Source: Candidatus Omnitrophota bacterium (lineage in GTDB: Bacteria; Omnitrophota; Omnitrophia; Omnitrophales; Aquincolibacteriaceae). Taken from it: a stretch of 5,063 nucleotides of DNA. The stretch is taken from positions 1-5,063 of the forward strand of contig JAHFHB010000167.1 of the NCBI GenBank assembly GCA_023247135.1, written 5' to 3'. A program made the position numbers and the translations under genes. Positions 1 through 5,063 of the stretch are shown here, piece after piece. The notes under the pieces are model-generated. The model ran no database searches, had not been told where the DNA came from, and worked only from the letters and a program-made list of their open reading frames with translations. Each line of letters begins with the position of its first letter. The stretch's first letter is position 1.

Positions 1-60
1 GAGGAGTTCCCAAAGGGAACGACGAAGCAATCTCGGAATCCACCGCTTCGCTTGTTGCTA
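1..60 (+). repeat. Dispersed palindromic element type I, copy 1 (left end cut by window)
   Basis: This copy shares gaggagttcc, then gaagcaatc, then ccgctt, with the copy at 2849-2945, in the same order. It contains a perfect hairpin, gttccc (6-11) and gggaac (15-20), with an aaa loop. It is translated in frame as GVPKGNDEAIS and onward. From memory, elements of the form cattgcgaggag...gaagcaatc are scattered through genomes of several bacterial phyla. The left arm is missing because the window begins here, so the true boundary is unknown. It probably forms an inter-domain linker. Confidence 0.7.
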
Positions 61-3000
61 CGCCGGAACCTTCGCCGTCCGATATTCTAGATTTGCCAAG
101 GGACTCTGCGTTGGGGATGCGGATCAAAGAAATGAACAAGGATGCCGCAAAGGTTCTTGAAATCTTGGAGTTGGACAAACGCTCCTGGGTTGACCAATGG
201 TCCGATAAGAAAGAGTTGGCGAAGCGGATTGGGCGGATTAACGATGGTTACGATGCATTGATGAGAAGCATGCGAGGCAGGCTTTCAAGCCGCAGAGTCA
301 ATAGCCCGGATGATTTTCCGTCTTACGGATCTTTTGTGCGTGTGCAGGACCCGACGGCAGGAACGGCCAGCACGGCGATTTTTGCGGGTGTGCCTAAAGG
401 GCCTGGAAAGGCCGGGCTGATGCGCGTGCTTCGTGTAGCGCCTGCTCCAAAAAAATTAGACTTTCAGGAAGTTTCCTATGCCGCAGGGCTGGTATTTATT
501 CCCGATTGGCAGCAATTAACCATTCAGGATCCTCAGGTTTGGGCCAGGGTCACCAGCCGCCGAGATATTGGATTCCGCAGGGGCGACAGGCGGATAAGAG
601 TCGTGAACGACCAGGTTACTGATGAAAACCCCGAAGCCGAAGATGATTTTATTATGAATGTCGCAAATCCTGTGACTGTGGAGCTAATTATACGGGGTAT
701 TTCACGGCTTTGGGGTGAGGAACTCGAAACTCCCGGGTCGAAAGCTACGGACCCCTGGATAGTGGGCAATGTGCTGTTTTTTATCCAGAGATTTGACCGC
801 GAAATTCCTGAAGATGTGCTTGCCGCATTTTTTGACCGGTTTGCGCTGACGCCTGCGGATGCGGCGGAGCGTGAGAGGCGCTTTGCCGCGGTCGCGAATG
901 CCATTCTCGACATGCGCGACACCACCGCGCGCAGCGAAATGAGAAACATAGCAACGCAGATTGCCGCCTTCTCGTTTGTAGGGGCTCTGCGAAGCAGGCA
1001 TGAATTGCCCCTGCGTGCGAAGAATGTTTTTGTAGGGGCCGGTTCTAAACCGGCCCATGGAACGTTTGCCAAAGGGCGGGTTATGAACCCGCCCCTACGA
1101 TCCGAAATGCGGACAAACCTTACCCCTGAAATAACCGCCTTCCCGGGTCTTGTGATTAAGAGAACTTATGACGCTGGCGGAAAAGAGGTCTTGAAAGACG
1201 AAGTCACATTCTTTATCGAAAAAGACAGCTGGATTTTTGAGATTCAAATGGCGCAGGGCACAGGTATTGAGTCAGAACTTAAGATTCGCAAAGCGCTCAA
1301 AAATGAATTTGAACCTGACAATCCCGCAGCCGGCGAAATCTTCCCTGCAAAGCGCTATCTTGGGAAAATCTTTGATTTTGGCGAAAGCAGTGAACGAAGC
1401 GGCACTCCGCTGATCCTTCAAGGGATTTTAAAACAGGAGTTTGAACAGGCCAAGCTTTTGCCAGATCCCGATTCGCGTGGCTTTTACCCCGGTCAGTTCG
1501 CCGATATCCGGCCCGCCGGACTTGGCATTGATCCCGACGCTACGCCACCGCTTTACGAAATCAATTTTGAACCGAGCATCGCTGCGTCAGAAATCCCTGC
1601 GGAGATGGGGACCTCAAGTCCCCACCAAACAGACGGCGGACAAGCCCGCAAGCAAACGGCTGAGATAATTCTGACTTCCGAGACCGATATGGTGATCCAA
1701 ACTAGCGTCGCGGAACGCGTAGCTCGGATTGAACAATTGGCCAAGGTGGTTGAGCGTTTTAAAGCGATCCTCGTCGAAGAGGAGCAGAGACTTCTCGATG
1801 ATCAGGCTGACGATGCGGAGGATGAGGCTGCGTTTTTCATCAGCATGGAGACCACCCGCGAGGGGGATTTTTCCTTGGCAAAGAAGATAGATCGCGAGGG
1901 GTACTTGCTCGCAGGGCTACTGCTGCGGGGGCTTGGTTTTGCATCCAGAGAAAGCGTAAGAGGGAATGGACTTTACCTTGCTGAGGAGTCTTTGCGTTCG
2001 ATGTCTTCTGCCGAGTTTGCTGATGGGTTGCTTTTGGCTCTGCGTGAGAGTGAGCAGCTTTTGCCGCAAAATGGTGAACCCCTTAGCGTCCAATCCTTGG
2101 AGCCGCTCAGGGCATTTTTTAGTCTTTTTCAGAGGGGGGAGGTCAGCGAAGTGTTTTTGTCGCTTTTGGTGACAGAGGTTTTGGGGCTCAAGGCACCCAC
2201 GCGATCGTTAGAGCGCTATTTATTCTGGCCAAAACTCGCCGCACAATTGGGCAGTGCTCAGGCCGGCCAGGGACTTTCCAGCGGGGTCGTTCGCAAGACG
2301 GCGTCCGAATCCATTGCCGAGACCGGGACCCGGTTGGCGGCTCTTCTTCCGGAATGGGAAAAAGGGTACTGGGGTTGGAGTCCCGCATGGGCGGGGGTGG
2401 GGTCCGCCGGGATCGAGTATCGAAAATTGGCAGGAGAATATGATTTGTCACCTACCAGGTCACGGGATGGCGCCGCCGACTATGCCCTGCGCATCGGTTT
2501 ACCGGCGATGATGCTGTCTATCGAGGATAAAGTCGCGAAGCCGGCCAGGAACAACCTTGGTTATGTAACCTATGGCATTCAGGCCAAAGATGTCCTGGCC
2601 CTAGAGCTGACTGGCCTTGGAGCAGTGAATCCAGAAGATCGTGGAGAATATCAGGTTTTTCGCGTGTGGCTGCCCACGGAACGGTTTGACGAGTATACCA
2701 AGATTTATTCCCCAGCCGACGACACGTCCGATCAGGTCTGGCTTAAAAACGTTGCGGTCATTGAGCCAACCCAAAAGACCATCTCACTAAAAGCTTACCG
2801 CGTAGATCGAGGGGATCGCTTTGAACTTATTTTCTCCGATCCTGATTCGTCATTGCGAGGAGTTCCTACGACTCCGCCTACGGCGGATCCGTCCTCTGGC
2901 GGAGAAGCAATCCCAAGACAAATCGCCGCTTCTCCTTCGCCGACGAATCTGACAGCGGAGGATAAAAGCCGGCTTGAAAAACATTCACTGACACCCGCTT

Positions 3001-5063
3001 TTGAAGCCATCGGGCAGATTTTTGTGGAGCAGTTTGACTATGGCCGGGAAGAGCGGCGCTTTGGTGCGGAGAGAAGACTCGATGAACTTATATTTCAGAA
3101 AACGATGCCGCAAGGCGAAGTGGGCCTGCGTGGCCTTGTGAATGTCATGGGCGCATTTAGATTCACCGGTTTGTTTTTACCCAGAGAAACCATGGATATT
3201 TCCGGTGACGTGGAATCTTTTGAAGGCGTTTACAAAGGCACTGATCCAAAGACGCGAGCTCGGGTTTTAGCCCTGCGCTTTGTCGAGATCAAGAATGAAA
3301 CCGAACGGATCAATCATGCCTGGGCTATTTCAGAGACGGGCTTCATAGAAAAAATCTCATTTGGGAACGGCAAGCGCGGCTCAGAAAAATGGGCCGCTCT
3401 TGTCAAAACGCATGGCCTGCAGCCAATCCGCAAATTCGAAGATTTGTCCTTGGGCGAACAAGAGAATCGAGTGCCTAATTTCGATGACACAATACCTAAT
3501 CCCCAAGGCGAATTAAGTAAAGTGTCCCCAGATGCGGTGACCTTGCTTGTAAAAAATGATGCCGCCGCTATTCCGCCGGATGCGGTGGAAGTCAGCGGCC
3601 TTCTGAAAGAAACTTTCGCGAAGGGTGAGGCCCTTGACGTCATTCGGCGTTATCTGACAGGCACGGTTTTGGCGGAAACACTTGCTCCCTTTGACCTCCC
3701 ATCGCCTTCTGACAAAGGATTTATGGCCGGGGCTACTGTGAACGGTGAAGCCTTTATGTACCTTATTACTCCGCCTGTCCAATTAAGGATTGATAAGGCT
3801 TTAACCGCTAAGGATGGAAAATACGGTGTTGAGTTGAACTTATTTCCTGAATCCCAAGACTTGGTCATCCTTGGTCCGGAGCTCACTGTGCAGAGCGGTG
3901 CGCGGCAAGGGCAGGGCGCGGGCGTATTCCCGCACCGAATGGATGTAAAGGCAGGAGAGCGCGGGGATGTTGCGAAGCTTTATTTTAAACAAACAAACCC
4001 TGAAGATCGTCTGGAAGTCTACCTTGTGCTGAATAAGTGGAGTCCGGCGATGGAAGCAGAAATAGAGAGCATTCGGGAAGCGGGCTTTACTGAGGAGCAA
4101 GTTCGCTATGACGAGGAAAACAAGATTTTGATTGTCGACTTTCCCGAAATAAAAATTGTAATTCGCCCGGAGGAAAAAACATCACCCACTGCTGTGACTG
4201 GGAATGCGCACCCGGACTTGCCGGAAATTCCCAAGGACGCGCTGGATGCCGCGGAACTTTTAAAAATCATGCATGATAATGGCCCGGATGAAAGACTCTC
4301 GAGAAGGGCTGTTCAAAACGCTTTGGCGGGTGCTGATTTTGATATCAGAAGTAAGGATCTGGCAGGGGCTGACATCCGTCGAGTGGCGGCCCGTGCAGAG
4401 TTTAATCCCGGGGCGTACCGTTTTGATTGGGGGAGGCGTGTGGGCGTGATGTCGCGCGCGGCTCAAGCTCAAAAAGTACTAATCGTGGAACAGTTGATTG
4501 CGATCCATGGCGCGAAGCCGTTGTATGCGAGCAGCCGCATTGTGATTCCTCAGGCATTGAGAACGTCCGGACCCTATTTTGATTTTGAAATTCAGCCCAA
4601 TTTTTTTCGTGGTGGGATCAGGAGCAGGGCGAATAGCAAAAAAGGAATTCAATTTCAATTAGGCGTCATTCACCGGCAGGAAACAAGCCTCCACATTGCC
4701 AGAGAAGCCCAAACTGGCCGGCCTGTATTGCATTTTACGTTCCGTGAATCGAGCCTGGGAATATTCAATAACACGGTAAGCGCTTTTATGAGACAGGTCG
4801 CTGAGTTTGCCCGCGACAATCCCGGTGTCGAAAAATATTTTACATTTATCCCCGGCCGCGGCCTGATTTTCGACCATCCTGAAAAACTCGTGGTCATCCG
4901 TCTCGAAAATTCCGGGGATGAATTAAGTAAAGTGTCCCCGGACGCAAAGGCTGCTGTGAATCTGACGGTTGTACCCCCGGCTATTGAACCGGCTATTGAT
5001 TTGACGCCGCTTCTGCAATTGTCACTCACCAAAGACGCCAATTTCCCAAAAACGATAGATCAA
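1..5063 (+). CDS. Internal part of a giant modular protein of unknown function (partial at both ends)
   Basis: Codons begin at base 3, and 1687 sense codons follow without a stop to base 5063, so both ends lie outside the window. Such a length cannot arise by chance, and the other five frames are cut by stops throughout. I do not recognise a family. Residues 1-325 are mixed helical and beta-like sequence rich in charged residues. Residues 326-366 are encoded by a palindromic DNA insert. Residues 380-530 carry beta-like stretches. Residues 569-601 form a coiled coil followed by an acidic run. Residues 620-800 are mainly helical and leucine-rich. From about residue 838 the protein looks like diverged tandem modules of 220-250 residues separated by Pro/Ser/Thr/Asp-rich linkers. 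There is no cysteine, no uninterrupted membrane segment and no catalytic signature I can name. An exported or surface giant protein, or a large scaffold, is plausible but unproven. No internal start is convincing, so I treat the window as one protein. Confidence 0.95.
930..971 (+). repeat. Left member of a diverged direct repeat flanking the palindromic insert
   Basis: Residues 310-323 read RSEMRNIATQIAAF. Residues 366-380, just past the palindromic block, read RSEMRTNLTPEITAF. The pair shares RSEMR, a following Asn, hydrophobic positions and the closing Ala-Phe. The DNA is much less similar than the protein, so this is not a fresh target-site duplication. It may be an old short duplication or chance. 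Confidence 0.35.
978..1013 (+). repeat. GTAGGGGC palindromic unit, degenerate copy, in frame
   Basis: gtaggggc (978-985) faces gcccctgc (1007-1014), the pairing being complete apart from one G-T wobble. The right arm, atgaattgcccct, matches the right half of the common gtaggggcaattcatgaattgcccctac type of dispersed repeat. The left interior has been replaced by ctgcgaagcag, itself a small hairpin (987-990 with 994-997). It encodes VGALRSRHELPL in the frame of the gene and lies 54 bp (18 codons) before a second unit of the same family. Confidence 0.65.
1032..1098 (+). repeat. Composite nested palindromic element (REP/MITE-like), in frame
   Basis: Outer arms gtaggggc (1032-1039) and gcccctac (1091-1098) are exact reverse complements. 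Inside are two perfect 9-bp hairpins with 3-nt loops: gggccggtt (1036-1044) with aaccggccc (1048-1056), and gggcgggtt (1074-1082) with aacccgccc (1086-1094). The element is translated as VGAGSKPAHGTFAKGRVMNPPL with no frame disruption. Nothing here encodes a transposase, so it would have been mobilised in trans, as REP elements are by TnpA-REP (RAYT) proteins. That mechanism is inference. No T-run follows the stems, so these are not terminators. Confidence 0.85.
1098..1142 (+). repeat. Right member of a diverged direct repeat flanking the palindromic insert
   Basis: It encodes residues 366-380, RSEMRTNLTPEITAF, and resembles residues 310-323 on the other side of the palindromic block. There is one extra residue relative to the left member. 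It may mark sequence duplicated when the insert arose, or a helical motif that recurs by chance. Confidence 0.35.
1606..1624 (+). repeat. TGGGGAC/GTCCCCA hairpin in a linker
   Basis: tggggac (1606-1612) and gtcccca (1618-1624) form a perfect 7-bp inverted repeat with a 5-nt loop. It is translated within EMGTSSPHQTDGGQARKQ, a polar, apparently disordered stretch that precedes the coiled coil. It resembles the tggggac-ttgaa-gtcccca class of dispersed palindromes, but only one copy is present here, so its mobile nature is uncertain. Confidence 0.5.
1707..1835 (+). other. Coiled-coil segment and acidic tail (protein region, residues 569-611)
   Basis: Val569, Ile576, Val583, Leu590 and Leu597 are spaced exactly seven residues apart, with Leu579 and Phe586 supplying the second hydrophobic position in two heptads. 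The helix is rich in Glu and Arg and runs into a strongly acidic stretch, DDQADDAEDEA. About four heptads suggest a short coiled coil or a helical-bundle arm, possibly a spacer or a self-association site. It directly follows the polar linker that contains the 1606-1624 hairpin. Confidence 0.5.
2514..2828 (+). repeat. Protein module Z, beta-rich core (residues 838-942)
   Basis: LSIEDKVAK (from residue 838) resembles LRIDKALTAK of module A (from 1261). DVLALEL...NPEDR (863-880) resembles DVAKLYFKQTNPEDR of module A (1322-1336), with an identical NPEDR followed by alternating hydrophobic strands ending in W-L-P or W-S-P. It closes with FELIFSDPD, comparable to the L-I-x-D-x-P-E close of modules A and B. 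The start of this module is not clear. The type I palindromic element follows immediately. Confidence 0.45.
2849..2945 (+). repeat. Dispersed palindromic element type I, copy 2, in frame
   Basis: It begins gtcattgcgaggagttcc and continues to gaagcaatc (2904-2912) and ccgctt (2926-2931), in the same order as copy 1. Nested stems are ctccgcc (2872-2878) with ggcggag (2898-2904), ggagt (2859-2863) with actcc (2871-2875), and the self-complementary cggatccg (2884-2891). Compared with copy 1, the interior is 24 bp longer and the later gap 3 bp longer, both multiples of three, and shared bases fall in the same codon phase. The product is a Pro/Thr/Ser/Gly-rich linker (GVPTTPPTADPSSGGEAIP) between modules Z and Y. 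The right arm is degenerate compared with the usual ctcgcaatgac end. Confidence 0.8.
2949..3450 (+). repeat. Protein module Y (residues about 983-1150)
   Basis: It starts right after the palindromic linker with LTAEDKSRLEK, which loosely matches the opening helix of the later modules. Its RVLALRFVEIKNETER (1087-1102) can be aligned with the strand-turn-strand of module A (NPEDR at 1332-1336) and module Z (NPEDR at 876-880). Spacings between these turns are 222 and 234 residues. The middle part, residues 1040-1080, is beta-like and Gly-rich. This is the weakest of the module matches and would not stand without its spacing. Confidence 0.35.
3510..3529 (+). repeat. 20-bp exact repeat, copy 1 (encodes ELSKVSP)
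   Basis: The sequence gaattaagtaaagtgtcccc occurs here and again at 4920-4939, exactly 1410 bp (470 codons) apart, so both copies are read in the same frame. The next bases also agree in part, extending the shared peptide to ELSKVSPDA (residues 1170-1178). It lies in the linker before module A. No matching left stem is visible here, so it is probably half of a decayed palindrome. Confidence 0.8.
3570..4175 (+). repeat. Protein module A (residues 1190-1391)
   Basis: It opens with IPPDAVEVSGLLK and closes with LIVDFPEIKIVIRPEE. Module B opens with IPKDALDAAELLK, 219 residues later, and closes with LIFDHPEKLVVIRLEN, 245 residues later. Between these, LRIDKALTAKDGKYGVEL (from 1261) matches RIVIPQALRTSGPYFDFEI of module B. 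The strand pair around NPEDR (1332-1336) matches IAREAQTGRPVLHFTF. The order is helix, beta sheet, helix (1348-1365), closing strands. No catalytic residues are apparent. The similarity was found by reading, not by a scored alignment. Confidence 0.55.
4227..4910 (+). repeat. Protein module B (residues 1409-1636)
   Basis: Shared landmarks with module A are the opening P-K-D-A-L-D...LLK followed by an Arg-Arg pair (DERLSRR, matching ALDVIRR), the RI...AL...GPYF strand and the LIFDHPE...VVIRLE close. It has an additional helical stretch (ADFDIRSKDLAGADIRR...AQKVLIVEQLIAIHG), so it is about 25 residues longer. The linker separating it from module A (EEKTSPTAVTGNAHPDLPE) is polar and carries no palindrome that I can see. 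Confidence 0.55.
4908..4942 (+). repeat. REP-like stem-loop containing the 20-bp repeat, copy 2
   Basis: tccgggga (4911-4918) and tccccgga (4935-4942) are perfect reverse complements, with a 16-nt loop. The loop and right arm hold gaattaagtaaagtgtcccc (4920-4939), identical to 3510-3529. The outline aattccgggga...aagtgtccccgga recalls a widespread REP-type sequence that, from memory, accompanies TnpA-REP (Y1) transposase genes. It encodes NSGDELSKVSPDA, the linker between modules B and C. Confidence 0.8.
4983..5063 (+). repeat. Start of protein module C (cut by window end)
   Basis: IEPAIDLTPLLQ (residues 1661-1672) lines up with IPPDAVEVSGLLK of module A and IPKDALDAAELLK of module B, keeping the hydrophobic pair LL and the acidic residue four to five positions earlier. 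The distance from the module B opening to this one is about 251 residues. Only 27 residues are visible, so the assignment rests on position after a linker plus this short motif. Confidence 0.4.

Noticed and set aside
533..1072. Minus-strand open frames over this region (533-1072 and 702-1058), one starting MANVPWAGLEPAPTKTFF
   Set aside because: They lie opposite the continuous plus-strand frame. Their opening residues come from the palindromic repeat read backwards (AGLEPAPTK type), and the remainder has no recognisable protein character.
1036..1094. GC-rich hairpins as transcription terminators
   Set aside because: No run of T follows either stem and the reading frame continues for thousands of bases. 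The symmetric outer arms show a palindromic repeat instead.
1441..1668. Short plus-strand open frame in another phase
   Set aside because: It overlaps the giant frame entirely, has no ribosome-binding site or recognisable product, and its composition is that of a shifted frame.
1902..1943. Hydrophobic stretch GYLLAGLLLRGLGFA as a membrane segment
   Set aside because: It is too short and is broken by Arg642, with charged residues on both sides. A buried amphipathic helix is more likely.
2255..2270. GGCCGGCC palindromes near 2262 and 4717
   Set aside because: They are simple 8-bp self-complementary matches in unrelated surroundings and share no longer flanking sequence, so they are not counted as a repeat family.
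2431..2511. aggagaat followed by atg at 2440, resembling a ribosome-binding site and start
   Set aside because: The ATG is out of phase with the giant frame and its frame stops by 2511, so it is a chance match inside the gene.
1..4942. Repeats as a CRISPR array
   Set aside because: The repeats belong to different families, are few and far apart, and are translated in frame. There is no regular repeat-spacer pattern and no cas gene.

Overview
The window lies inside one very large protein-coding gene on the + strand. The frame that starts at base 3 has no stop codon from the first base to the last: 1687 consecutive sense codons, with neither the true start nor the true stop inside the window. 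This open frame is easy to miss because it is bounded by no start or stop. The short reading frames in the other five frames are shadows of it. I see no second gene, RNA gene, promoter or intergenic gap.

I do not recognise the protein as a member of a named family. It contains no cysteine and has no transmembrane segment. It has a short acidic coiled coil near residues 569-601. Its second half looks like diverged tandem modules of about 220-250 residues, judged by hand alignment. The modules (called Z, Y, A, B and C here) have cores near residues 838-942, 983-1150, 1190-1391, 1409-1636 and from 1661 off the right end. The conserved points are an opening P-x-x-A-[VLI]-[DE] ... LL-[KQ] motif, a strand-turn-strand around NPEDR or a relative of it, and a closing L-I-x-D-x-P-E ... 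V-I-R-x-E motif.

Several palindromic, REP- or MITE-like DNA repeats are embedded in the gene and translated in frame. They are two copies of a GAGGAGTTCC...GAAGCAATC element (bases 1-60 and 2849-2945), a composite GTAGGGGC...GCCCCTAC palindrome (978-1098), a TGGGGAC/GTCCCCA hairpin (1606-1624) and two copies of an exact 20-bp sequence (3510-3529 and 4920-4939). Those in the second half fall in the linkers between modules. In the first 993 residues, every histidine lies within or at the edge of one of these inserts.

Organism: a bacterium with slightly more than half G+C by eye and abundant dispersed palindromic repeats. Giant genes and intragenic repeats of this type fit Candidatus Omnitrophota (OP3) or a similar uncultivated lineage. 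That is inference from style; no marker gene is present to prove it. The likeliest role is a giant exported, cell-surface or structural protein, but the evidence for location is only the lack of cysteine and the modular layout.
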